Of a stretch of 35,333 bases of DNA, positions 17,278 to 25,744 are shown one piece after another. A program made the position numbers and the translations under genes. The notes beneath the pieces were generated by a model. The model was not told the DNA's origin, did no database searches, and worked only from the letters and a program-made list of their open reading frames with translations. Positions within the stretch are counted from its first letter, which is position 1; each line of letters starts with the position of its first letter. The stretch spans positions 1 to 35,333 of the forward strand of contig CAKZNC010000073.1 of assembly GCA_937129385.1 (NCBI GenBank). Direction: 5' to 3'. The DNA is from an uncultured Bacteroidota bacterium (GTDB lineage: Bacteria > Bacteroidota > Bacteroidia > Bacteroidales > GCA-2748055).

Positions 17278-18627
17278 ATGAAGAATTATGCAAGCGCGTT
17301 CCGGATCTCCTCCATCTTCATGGTGATCAGTATCTTGTACATAATTTTTTCTGACCGGATCACAAGCCTCCTGTTCGGGCAAAACGCAGTAGAATTAACA
17401 CAGGTTCAGACGATCAAAGGACTTGTATATGTTATGGTGACCTCCGTTATTATTTTCATACTGATCAACCGGGAGATCAGAAAGCGCCAAAAATATATCC
17501 TGGACCTGAAGGTCAGACAGCAAAAATTGAAGGGGGCCAAAGATGAGGTCAATAAAGCAAGGGATAGCCTCGCCAGACGAAATAAATTCATCGAGACAAT
17601 ACTGGAAAATCTTCCTATCGGACTTGCAGTAAACAGGGTCGACGAAGGCAGGGCTACCTATATGAACCATAAATTTAAGGAGATCTATGGCTGGAGCGAT
17701 GAAGATATCAGGGACATTGAAGAGTTTTTCCTAAAAGTATATCCTGATGAAACCTATCGGAATGAAATTATGGAAAAGGTATATGAGGACATTCGAAGCA
17801 GAGATCCTGAACGGATGAAATGGAGCGGCCTTAGCATCACAACAAAAACAGGTAAAAAAAAGATCATAGAAGCACAGAACATTCCGCTTTTCGATCAAGA
17901 CCTGATGATCTCCACTGTCCAGGATATTACAGGAAAAGTTGAAACAGAAAAGGTCAACAAGGAATACCAGGAATCACTCCGGAATCTGACCAAAGAACTG
18001 CTGATCACAGAAGAAAAACACAGGAAAGAGATTGCAGGCAACATACATGACAACCTGAATCAGACCCTCGTGATCGCTAAAATGCACATTACACAACTGA
18101 CCAAGAACATTGCAGATAAACAGATCCTGGAGCGGCTTCAAAGTGCAAGTGAGTACATCGAGGATGCAATTGCCAATTCACGCAAGATCACCTATGATCT
18201 CAGTCCGCCGGTACTTTATCAGCTCGGTCTTGCAGAGGCGGTTGTCTGGCTATCAGAAAAGCTCGAAAATGAATCCGGCCTCCAAATAAAACTGTCACTT
18301 GATCATCATCCAAAAGAGGTGCCGGAATCTCATCTCATCCTCACCTATCGTGTCATACAGGAGCTACTTACAAATATCGTAAAACATTCTGGTGCAACGA
18401 TGGCCGAGGTTGTGTTCAGGAAAAAGAATTCCGATCTACATGTCAACATCAACGACAATGGGAAAGGATTCAATACCCGGGAAGAACTCAATCTGAAAGG
18501 ACAAGGCGATGGCTTTGGTCTTTTTGCTGTCAGGGAGAGAGTACATAACCTGAATGGAACCATTACCATAAAAGGAATGCGGGGAAAAGGAACCTCGATT
18601 GATCTCATCATCCCGTTGACCCAGTGA
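17278..18627 (+). CDS. Sensor histidine kinase, PAS-HisKA_3 (NarL-partner type)
   Basis: A 449-residue membrane sensor kinase. The ATG at 17278 is preferred to the TTG at 17236 because a promoter-like element covers the latter. Two transmembrane helices (about 9-24 and 47-64) enclose a very short outer loop, then come a coiled coil (about 75-105) and a PAS domain (about 106-220: FIETILENLPIGLAVNRVDE, YGWSDEDI). The HisKA_3 dimerisation helix has the phospho-acceptor H257 in EIAGNIHDNLNQTL. The HATPase domain has ELLTNIVKHSG, NDNGKGF and GDGFGLFAVRERV. This class normally works with a NarL/FixJ regulator, but no intact one adjoins. A short ORF starting on its stop codon may be what is left of one. 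Confidence 0.9.
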   Translation: MKNYASAFRISSIFMVISILYIIFSDRITSLLFGQNAVELTQVQTIKGLVYVMVTSVIIFILINREIRKRQKYILDLKVRQQKLKGAKDEVNKARDSLARRNKFIETILENLPIGLAVNRVDEGRATYMNHKFKEIYGWSDEDIRDIEEFFLKVYPDETYRNEIMEKVYEDIRSRDPERMKWSGLSITTKTGKKKIIEAQNIPLFDQDLMISTVQDITGKVETEKVNKEYQESLRNLTKELLITEEKHRKEIAGNIHDNLNQTLVIAKMHITQLTKNIADKQILERLQSASEYIEDAIANSRKITYDLSPPVLYQLGLAEAVVWLSEKLENESGLQIKLSLDHHPKEVPESHLILTYRVIQELLTNIVKHSGATMAEVVFRKKNSDLHVNINDNGKGFNTREELNLKGQGDGFGLFAVRERVHNLNGTITIKGMRGKGTSIDLIIPLTQ

Positions 18628-18683
18628 TGACCATTGATCTGATCTGTGATGATCAAAAAGGAACCAAAATTAAGAGATTCTGA
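18627..18683 (+). pseudogene. Possible response-regulator remnant overlapping the kinase stop (18 codons)
   Basis: The kinase stop and an ATG overlap as TGATG. The frame reads MTIDLICDDQKGTKIKRF and then stops at 18681-18683. A start overlapping the kinase, followed by a beta-strand and an acidic DD pair, is how a NarL-type receiver begins. After this the similarity is lost. A second 35-codon ORF (18649-18756) overlaps it in another frame. Very short, so chance is a real alternative. Confidence 0.25.
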
Positions 18684-18828
18684 AAGATACCCATATCTTA
18701 CTTGCAGTTATGACATGGAAAGTGGCATTCATAAACGCAATCACACCGGTTTATAAAATTATAGGGTTCAGCTGTACAGAAATTTATTACCTTGGCTTTT
18801 ACCTAAGCCATGATCAATACTATATCCG

Positions 18829-19392
18829 TTGCGTAAAAGACTGATCTTATATCTTATATCTGGAGTCCTGACGGTCATCCTGCTCTCCTGTGAGCGGGAT
18901 TCTGACTATGAGAACTGGACCTTTCAGCTTGACTTCAAGGAGGCACTGAATTTCCAGAAGAGCCTTGGCAGTTTTGAGGCCCAATACTACGGACCGGACA
19001 ACACCATCATGACAACGATTCTGGACCAGACCAACAAGGAGTTGGAACTTGAACCGACCCGGCTTCCCCAGGGAATCGTAAACTATCATGGAGTGATGGT
19101 TACATTGTATGCCGACAATGATGTTGTAGTTACATATATCATAAAAACCGTCTCCGCGGGTCATGAAAAATACGTGGTTGCAAGGGCATTCTACAAATCT
19201 GCAAGTGAAATTTCCGGGATCGTGGAACTCTGGGGAATGAACATGGATGAACCTCAATTATTCGAGGGTGAACTCATCATTGATGACCTGAGTTTTGAAC
19301 TTGACAAGGATAAAAAAATGATCCGGACAAACTGTTACATTGATAATTCTTCATTTGAGAAAGCCGGGGGTAACCTCAATTCTTCAAAATAG
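18829..19392 (+). CDS. Predicted lipoprotein of unknown function
   Basis: A 187-residue protein I do not recognise. The start is TTG at 18829, since no in-frame ATG exists between it and the stop at 18811. It gives a lipoprotein signal of 20 residues, RKRLILYLISGVLTVILLSC, with the lipobox cysteine at residue 21, so the mature protein is probably anchored to the inner or outer membrane. The rest looks like beta-rich secreted sequence with acidic stretches (LDFKEALNFQKSLG, TIMTTILDQTNKELELEP, IIDDLSFELDKDKKMIRTNC). A second cysteine (NCYID) lies near the C-terminus. A -7-like TACCTTGG lies about 30 bases upstream. It is 90 bases before the macro-domain gene; linkage to that operon is uncertain. 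Confidence 0.7.
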   Translation: MRKRLILYLISGVLTVILLSCERDSDYENWTFQLDFKEALNFQKSLGSFEAQYYGPDNTIMTTILDQTNKELELEPTRLPQGIVNYHGVMVTLYADNDVVVTYIIKTVSAGHEKYVVARAFYKSASEISGIVELWGMNMDEPQLFEGELIIDDLSFELDKDKKMIRTNCYIDNSSFEKAGGNLNSSK

Positions 19393-19482
19393 CAGACGCG
19401 AACAAGACTCCCCCTTTCACGTTCTATGGGTAAAAGGTAAGCAACCTGATTTATTTATAAGACACCTAATGCCACTATTTTT

Positions 19483-20019
19483 ATGAAAACAAATTACATG
19501 AATACATCAATTGAACTTACCAGGGGAGATATCACAACACAGAAAGATATTGATGCCATCGTAAATGCTGCAAATGCGCAGCTGCTGCCGGGTGGAGGTG
19601 TCGCGGGTGCGATCCACAGGGCTGCCGGAGCAGGTCTCAAGGCAGAAGCAGTACCCCAGGGGCCTGTCAAACCGGGTGAAGCTGTAATTACGGGTGGACA
19701 TGACCTGCCAAACAAACATGTGATTCATTGTCTCGGACCGGTATATGGTCAGGACAAACCGGAAGATAAACTTTTGGCCAATTGTTACCGGAATGCACTA
19801 CAATTGGCAGAAAACAAAGAGATCGAATCGATTGCCTTCCCTTCGATCTCTACCGGAGCTTTTGGTTATCCACTGGAAGATGCAGCGGAAGTCGCCCTGG
19901 AAGCGATCCGCACATCGGTCAGGGAACTGGACAATGTAAAATTGATCAGGATGGTGCTCTTCGGCAAAAAGGATTTGATGGTTTACGAAGAGAAGATGAA
20001 AAAAATATTTGATCTGTAA
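19483..20019 (+). CDS. Macro domain protein (ADP-ribose / O-acetyl-ADP-ribose hydrolase type)
   Basis: A 178-residue single macro domain of the YmdB/MacroD type. Such enzymes bind ADP-ribose and remove the acetyl group from O-acetyl-ADP-ribose or ADP-ribose from acidic residues. Motifs: DIDAIVNAANAQLLPGGGVA (about 24-43) with the conserved Asn pair and the glycine-rich loop, AIHRAAG, AVITGGHDLPNKHVIHCLGP, and SIAFPSISTGAFGYPLEDAA with the second phosphate-binding loop. The ATG at 19483 is used; an internal ATG at 19498 (residue 6) is possible. The pncB gene begins 3 bases after its stop, and pncA after that, so it belongs to an NAD-salvage operon. Confidence 0.95.
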   Translation: MKTNYMNTSIELTRGDITTQKDIDAIVNAANAQLLPGGGVAGAIHRAAGAGLKAEAVPQGPVKPGEAVITGGHDLPNKHVIHCLGPVYGQDKPEDKLLANCYRNALQLAENKEIESIAFPSISTGAFGYPLEDAAEVALEAIRTSVRELDNVKLIRMVLFGKKDLMVYEEKMKKIFDL

Positions 20020-20022
20020 AAT

Positions 20023-21429
20023 ATGCCGATGATAAATCTTACAGGAGCATATACCGATCAGTATCAGTTAAGCATGGCATTGGTCTATTTCAGAATGGGA
20101 AACGGGAATGACCAGGCGATTTTTGATTACTTTTTCAGGAAATTGCCCTTCGAAGGAGGTTATGCGATATTTGCCGGTCTCGAAGATCTGCTGGATACTA
20201 TCGAAAACCTCAACTTCGATCAGAAAGACCTTGAATTCCTGGACCAGAATGGTTTTCCAGGGGATTTCCTGGAGCTCCTTGGAAATTTCAATTTTAGCGG
20301 GAAGATCTTCAGCAGCCGGGAAGGGGATATTGTATTTCCGACCCGACCGGTATTGCGGGTGGAGGGAAGCTTGCTGGAAGCACAGATCATTGAGACCCTG
20401 CTTCTGAATCTCCTGAATTTCCAGACACTCATTGCCACCAGGGCAAGCCGGATGAGAATGGTTGCAGGTGACAGGAAACTAGTGGATTTCGGGCTGCGAC
20501 GGGCACAGGGAGTTGGAGGATACCATGCCAGCAGGGCAGCCCTGATCGGCGGGTTTGATGCCACAAGCAATGTAGCTGCCGGCCGGGATTTCCAGTTGCC
20601 GGTCTCGGGCACAATGGCGCATAGCTATATCCAGAGTTTTGAGAATGAGGTAGATGCTTTCAGGGAATTTGCACGTGTACATCCCAAAAATTGTGTGCTG
20701 TTGGTGGACACTTACGACACGCTCAGGATCGGAATTCCCAATGCAATCCAGGTCGGAAAAGAAATGAAAGCGCGTGGAGAACAGCTAAAAGGAATTAGAC
20801 TCGACAGCGGTGACCTGGCATTCCTTGCCTTGAGATGCAGGGAAATGCTGGACGAGGCCGGTTTGAATGATGTGAAGATCGCAGCCTCCAACCAGCTGGA
20901 TGAATACGTGATCAAAAGTCTGCTCGAACAGGCTGCCCCCATCGACATCTTCGGGGTCGGGACAAGCCTGGTGACAGGTCAACCCGATGCCGCACTTGAC
21001 GGAGTTTATAAGCTGGCATATGCACACGGGAAACCTCGGATAAAAATTTCTGAGAATATCGCCAAAACCACACTGCCCGACAGGAAACAGGTATACCGGC
21101 TGAAAGATGACGTTGGAAACTGGATCGGCGCAGATCTGGTGGCCCTCGAAGAGGAGAAAGATTTCGGAATGATGCACCATCCATTCGATCCCGGGAAAAA
21201 AATGCAGATTTCAGACGTTGATATGGAACCACTGCTCGAAAAAGTGATGGAGGACGGACACCGCGTGTATGAAAAAACACTCCCTCTTGAGATCGCCGAC
21301 TACAGCAGGTCCCAACTGGACAAATTACCTGGAGCATACAAACGGTTCCGGAATCCGCATATTTACAAAGTGGGGATAAGCGACGGTCTGAAAAAGCTCA
21401 GGGAATCATTGTCGGCGAAGAATGAATAA
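20023..21429 (+). CDS. pncB: Nicotinate phosphoribosyltransferase
   Basis: Converts nicotinate, PRPP and ATP to nicotinate mononucleotide, the committed step of the Preiss-Handler NAD salvage route. At 468 residues it is the usual size. Seen: LTGAYTDQYQLSMALVYF at the N-terminus (the nicotinate phosphoribosyltransferase signature), FGLRRAQGVGGYHASRAALI, VSGTMAHSYIQSFENEVDAF with H200 as the likely phosphorylated histidine, GIRLDSGDLAFLALRCREML, and FGVGTSLVTGQPDAALDGVYKL (split across the phosphate site). It starts 3 bases after the macro-domain stop, consistent with translational coupling, and ends 15 bases before pncA. Confidence 0.96.
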   Translation: MPMINLTGAYTDQYQLSMALVYFRMGNGNDQAIFDYFFRKLPFEGGYAIFAGLEDLLDTIENLNFDQKDLEFLDQNGFPGDFLELLGNFNFSGKIFSSREGDIVFPTRPVLRVEGSLLEAQIIETLLLNLLNFQTLIATRASRMRMVAGDRKLVDFGLRRAQGVGGYHASRAALIGGFDATSNVAAGRDFQLPVSGTMAHSYIQSFENEVDAFREFARVHPKNCVLLVDTYDTLRIGIPNAIQVGKEMKARGEQLKGIRLDSGDLAFLALRCREMLDEAGLNDVKIAASNQLDEYVIKSLLEQAAPIDIFGVGTSLVTGQPDAALDGVYKLAYAHGKPRIKISENIAKTTLPDRKQVYRLKDDVGNWIGADLVALEEEKDFGMMHHPFDPGKKMQISDVDMEPLLEKVMEDGHRVYEKTLPLEIADYSRSQLDKLPGAYKRFRNPHIYKVGISDGLKKLRESLSAKNE

Positions 21430-21444
21430 CAGAAAAAACTGATT

Positions 21445-22050
21445 ATGAAAACATTGGTAATTATTGATGCTCAAAATGATTTTATGCCGGGTGGTTCACT
21501 GGAAGTGCCGGGTGGAGATGAAATCATACCTGCAATCAATGGTCTTCAGGAGAAATTTGAGCTGGTGATCGCCACACAGGACTGGCACCCTCAGGATCAT
21601 GTGAGTTTCGCCTCCAATCATGAAGATAAAAAACCTTTTGACACCCTCCGCTGGCATGAAATGGACCAGGTGATGTGGCCCGACCACTGCGTGATGAATA
21701 GTTGGGGTGCGGAATTGCATAAAGCTTTGCATACAAAGAAAATCGAAGCCATCTTCAGGAAAGGAATGGACCGGGAGATCGATAGTTACAGCGGATTTTA
21801 TGACAATGGCCATAAAAAGAACACAGGTCTCAAAGGCTACCTGCGGGAACGGAAAGCTGATAAGCTCTATTTCTGCGGACTGGCTGCTGACGTGTGTGTA
21901 CAGTTTTCCATCAGGGACGCCATTGATGAGGGATTCTCAGTCACCCTCGTGGAAGATGCCACCCGTGCCATCGACGATGACGAATATCAAAGCATCAGGG
22001 AGGAACTGAAAAGCAAAGGATGCAGCTTTGTCCATTCAACAGAATTGTAA
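21445..22050 (+). CDS. pncA: Nicotinamidase
   Basis: Hydrolyses nicotinamide to nicotinate and ammonia, supplying the substrate of the upstream pncB product. At 201 residues it is an isochorismatase-fold cysteine hydrolase. The catalytic triad is visible as D8 (IIDAQNDFMPGG), K106 (FRKGMD) and C151 (GLAADVCVQFS). The metal-binding region is ATQDWHPQDHVSFASNH, and the family block WPDHCV precedes the lysine. It is the third gene of the macro-pncB-pncA operon. A T9SS protein gene converges from the other strand 65 bases beyond, and no hairpin terminator was seen between them. Confidence 0.96.
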   Translation: MKTLVIIDAQNDFMPGGSLEVPGGDEIIPAINGLQEKFELVIATQDWHPQDHVSFASNHEDKKPFDTLRWHEMDQVMWPDHCVMNSWGAELHKALHTKKIEAIFRKGMDREIDSYSGFYDNGHKKNTGLKGYLRERKADKLYFCGLAADVCVQFSIRDAIDEGFSVTLVEDATRAIDDDEYQSIREELKSKGCSFVHSTEL

Positions 22051-22115
22051 ACTGTCTTAAGTCAGAAGGTCCACAGAAACAGGGAACCAGGAACACCTTG
22101 CCAGTTACAAATGCA

Positions 22116-25100
22116 TCACTCAATCATCAACAGCTCCTTCATCTGGGTCTGGTTGACCATAACTTTTAACACATAAGTTCCTGTCTGAAATCCACTCAAA
22201 GGGAGCCTCAGTGTGTGATCTCCCGGCACCCAGTTTTCATTTTCAACAAATTTGTGGAGTTCCCTGCCGCTGAGATCGAACATAGAAACGACAACACTCG
22301 ACTGCTCCTCTATTGAGAACTGTACTGTACAAAGCTCTGAGGCTGGGTTCGGGAATAGCTTAAATTCCTGGAGTGATTCAATTGGCTGCACTGATGTTTC
22401 TCCGGGGGTAACGGTCAACTCAATGCTTGACTGGCTCTCCTCACCCGAACCATTCTCTGCTCTGACCACATAGTAATAGGTGGTACCCTTTGATACTGAA
22501 CCGTCTTCGAAGCCTGATTCTGTCAACAGTTCTGAATTCAATGGCTGGTATCCACTGCCTGAGGTCAGGGAGCGATATAAATTATATCCCACCACCTCAG
22601 CCTCGGCATTGTCATCCCAGTCCAAAGTAACCGTCTGCTCAGTTGCGTTTGCAGTAAAATTTGATGGTGCAGCAATTTTTGGATAGGCCAGGTCACTGAA
22701 ATAGAGAAAATCGATCTTGGTTTCGATGTCGGAGCTGACAAATTGGTAGAAGCGGAAAAAGTTAATCCCGCTCAGGTCCGGAATTCCATTTGCAGATGCA
22801 TCCTTTATCTGCAGGCGCAATTCATTCCATCCGTCTGAAAGATCCAGGTCACTGACATTCCAGCTGTATTCCTCAGCATCGGGTCTTCCGGAACTGGAGA
22901 TCTCTATCTGTCCCCCACCGTCGAAAGCACTTACGTCTGAGACATATAACCAAAGGTTGAAATAACTGTTTTCGTCACAAAAAGTATTTACTGCCTCTTC
23001 CCAATTCTTTTTGAACTTGTCCGTTCCACCACCTGTACAGGAAAGGCTTGCGAATCCCTCCTGCTTCATGTCCGAATCAAGCTCCAGGCCATTGGTGGAT
23101 TGCCAGTCTGATACTTCGTCACAGTAGTCCAGGACGACAATATCGGAAGGACCTCCTGCTTCTCCGGTCGTAAAGCTCCAGACCGGACCATCAGTTTTGC
23201 CTGATCCATTCTCCTCATCAATACTCCAGTAATATGTTGTATTTGCTTCCAGGTCACCAGGGTTAAAAGAATTGCTGAACTGGTATGTAACGGAATCAGG
23301 TGTCGGGGTGGCCCCGAAATTTATGTGGTGTGAAACTGTGTGGTTACCGGGGGTCCATCCTAATGCTGTGGTAAGCCTGACCCCGGTCTGACCATCTGCC
23401 GGGTAAGGATTTAGAGCCGCTTCAGGGAGTCCTTCAAAAACATTGGCGATCTGGACATCTCCCATGTCAACTTCCGGGGATGCTGCATCATGACGAACCA
23501 TAACGGGGTAGATCCCTTCAGACAGACCTGAAATAGTATAAGTACCAACATCGTCCGTTGTGGAATAAGGAAATGTCATACCCCCGTCAATGCTGATCTC
23601 TATAGTGGATTCTTCTGGAAAATCCGGGAAGATGAATTCCATCCCGCCCTGGTTATTGTCATTTGTCTCATCAACGATCCTGATGGTCATGATGCCATCC
23701 GGAGGTGTTCCCAGGTTTGCTTCAAGATCCTCATATCCCCTTACGATCTGCGTGGCAAGACTGGCTGTCCTGAGGTACCAGTCGCCTGGAAGGTCGTATC
23801 CGTCTTCATCCAGGGGAAGCCAGTAACCCTCTCTCGGGACCATCTGGTCATTTTCGGCCAGCTTGAACATGGCTGTACCTTCATCAATTTCATCATACAT
23901 GGCAATGTATACGCTTTTGGCATTCACCGGGATCACATCGTTTACTTCGTCCCACAGATATTGTCCTCCCTCCCTGGGATCTGCATTGGGAGTGGCATCA
24001 TCTTTCAGGTTGTACCATGAGAATCCTGGATGCACAACCGGGATATAATCCACATTGTTATCATCGCCCCATTGCTGTCCCCTTTCGTAATCGGTGTTTC
24101 CTGAAAACCAGGGACTGATCACGTCAGCCTGCTTGAAGGTTTCCTGGAATTCTGAACGATAGTAAAAATTATAGAATACACCCAGCTTCACAGATGCCCT
24201 GTATTTTGGGTTTGGGTTGTTCTTAAAGAAATCGATCATCTCTGCAAGCTGCGCTGGGGTAGCCTCATCTCTTACTGAATAACCCCAAAGTGACACAAGG
24301 GGCAGTCCGCGGTGATGCAGGTACCTGTCGCTATCCGTCACACCAAGGTCATCCACCAGGTGGATCCAGTCAGCCTTCATATCTTCCACCCTGTTGGCTA
24401 CACCGTCGTACATGATGGCAAATACACGTCCATACTTCTCACATCCTTCCATGACATGTGTGGTCACGGTATCCTTATGGGCCATTCCCTTGTCATTATC
24501 GGCATTTGAGATAAACCGCTGCAGAAATACGCCATCCAGGTTATAGTCACGCACCCATTTCATGTGACGTACTACAGTGTTTCTGTTGAAAGATGAAAAG
24601 ACCGGCGCCATGGAACCATCCGGGAAGGTCAGGTGTGCGTCGTATTTTTCATCGCTTCCGTATTCCCTCATATCGGGATACATATCCACAGTTGAGTTGA
24701 GAGGTTCATAGAAATTACCCCAATGCACCCAACCCAATTCTGCACCATCATCCGGATGATTGAACCAGCCCTGGTAACCGAACATCACCTTACCGTCCAG
24801 CGTGGAGTTATCCACCACCGGTACGTCCAGTACCGGCCATACAGGGGCCTCCAGACTGGGTGTAAAACGAATGTAATCGATTTTCACGGTAACAGGACCT
24901 GATGTGGTATGATGAATACGGAAAAAGTTGATCCCGTCCAGGTTTGCACTTCCGCCGGTCTGACCGGCAGCACTGATCTGCAATTCCACCTGGTTCCACC
25001 CGTCAGACAAATCACTGCTGTTGAAATTCCAGTTGTACTCTTGGTCGTCGTAAGTTCCTGAGCTGGAAACCTCTACCTCTCCGCCATCCAACAGAGAAGC

Positions 25101-25397
25101 ATCAGAGACATAGAGCCAGAATGTGAGATAGCCCGTTGAAGTAATGCCTGTTTGTGTACTCGAAAAGGACTTGGAAAACCAGGTGGATGCACCTGTCTGT
25201 ACATTCGTCTCCAGGGAACCGGTTCCCTCCATTTTATCTGTTCCATCTACGGTAATTGACTGGTCACCCTGCCAGCCTGATGTTACATCACAACGCTGAA
25301 CAACGACCTGGGCATTGCCTTGCATATTTATTGCAAACAGGACGACGAGGACCGTTAACGTCTTTACTAAATACCTGGGATCTGTCAATTTCATCAT
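22116..25397 (-). CDS. Secreted GH71/GH99-like glycoside hydrolase with duplicated beta-sandwich modules and T9SS sorting domain
   Basis: A 1093-residue T9SS cargo protein. Signal peptide 1-30 (LTVLVVLFAINMQGNAQ). Module A, about 31-178, and module C, about 753-901, are homologous: both contain W/GWLYVSD-like blocks (LTFWLYVSDAS, FNLWLYVSDVS), EVSSSG/EISSSG and LSDGWN, and look like carbohydrate-binding beta-sandwiches. Between them, residues 200-555 form the catalytic (beta/alpha)8 domain (KVMFGYQGWFNHPDD, LDGVFLQRF), with YDEIDEGTAM carrying E503 and E506 in the E-x-x-E arrangement of GH99 catalytic sites. Ig/FnIII-like domains lie at 565-650, 660-745 and 908-995. The C-terminal sorting domain is 1010-1093 (FKLFPNPASE ... 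GTYVLKVMVN). The alternative start at 25394 differs by one Met. Substrate is probably a mannan or xylan-type glycan, but this is inferred. Confidence 0.82.
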   Translation of the reverse strand: MMKLTDPRYLVKTLTVLVVLFAINMQGNAQVVVQRCDVTSGWQGDQSITVDGTDKMEGTGSLETNVQTGASTWFSKSFSSTQTGITSTGYLTFWLYVSDASLLDGGEVEVSSSGTYDDQEYNWNFNSSDLSDGWNQVELQISAAGQTGGSANLDGINFFRIHHTTSGPVTVKIDYIRFTPSLEAPVWPVLDVPVVDNSTLDGKVMFGYQGWFNHPDDGAELGWVHWGNFYEPLNSTVDMYPDMREYGSDEKYDAHLTFPDGSMAPVFSSFNRNTVVRHMKWVRDYNLDGVFLQRFISNADNDKGMAHKDTVTTHVMEGCEKYGRVFAIMYDGVANRVEDMKADWIHLVDDLGVTDSDRYLHHRGLPLVSLWGYSVRDEATPAQLAEMIDFFKNNPNPKYRASVKLGVFYNFYYRSEFQETFKQADVISPWFSGNTDYERGQQWGDDNNVDYIPVVHPGFSWYNLKDDATPNADPREGGQYLWDEVNDVIPVNAKSVYIAMYDEIDEGTAMFKLAENDQMVPREGYWLPLDEDGYDLPGDWYLRTASLATQIVRGYEDLEANLGTPPDGIMTIRIVDETNDNNQGGMEFIFPDFPEESTIEISIDGGMTFPYSTTDDVGTYTISGLSEGIYPVMVRHDAASPEVDMGDVQIANVFEGLPEAALNPYPADGQTGVRLTTALGWTPGNHTVSHHINFGATPTPDSVTYQFSNSFNPGDLEANTTYYWSIDEENGSGKTDGPVWSFTTGEAGGPSDIVVLDYCDEVSDWQSTNGLELDSDMKQEGFASLSCTGGGTDKFKKNWEEAVNTFCDENSYFNLWLYVSDVSAFDGGGQIEISSSGRPDAEEYSWNVSDLDLSDGWNELRLQIKDASANGIPDLSGINFFRFYQFVSSDIETKIDFLYFSDLAYPKIAAPSNFTANATEQTVTLDWDDNAEAEVVGYNLYRSLTSGSGYQPLNSELLTESGFEDGSVSKGTTYYYVVRAENGSGEESQSSIELTVTPGETSVQPIESLQEFKLFPNPASELCTVQFSIEEQSSVVVSMFDLSGRELHKFVENENWVPGDHTLRLPLSGFQTGTYVLKVMVNQTQMKELLMIE

Positions 25398-25744
25398 ATC
25401 GTATTTCTTCTTGTCAGATTAAAATATGCATGCTATAATAATACCGGGCGATTAATTAATAATTAAATTCTTAATAATTAATAGTTTTAATATGGGTCGG
25501 TATCCAGACTGTTACACAATTATTTCACCAATCTTCTGGACCACTTGTTTTTCCTGGTTCGCACATCGTACATGGTAAGAAAATCCTCACCCATATAACA
25601 TGAATGGAAGTGACTTTTGATTGGCAAACTGAGTGAAGCAATCGTTTCCAGTGATCCCCCAGGTAAGGTGTGAGATGAAAGGAATAATTACGAATAAAAG
25701 TCTGCCATTACCCTACGAAATGAAAACAATGACAGCAAGACTAA
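25398..25744. other. 347-base gap between the two T9SS genes
   Basis: Mostly AT-rich, including TAATTAATAATTAA-type runs near 25450-25490 that may form the leader or promoter of the GH71/99 gene. No consensus TAnnTTTG was found there. A protein-like 55-codon stretch with no start (25520-25687, minus strand) is listed separately. Confidence 0.5.
25520..25687 (-). pseudogene. Possible decayed C-terminal gene fragment
   Basis: A 55-codon frame between stops ends SFHSCYM-like sequence: SHFHSCYMGEDFLTMYDVRT then RKNKWSRRLVK and stop. It has no start near its N-terminus (stop immediately upstream at 25688-25690). Residue pattern and basic end look protein-like, and it reads in the same direction as both neighbours. 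It could be what remains of a gene once present between them. Family not recognised; chance remains possible. Confidence 0.22.
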
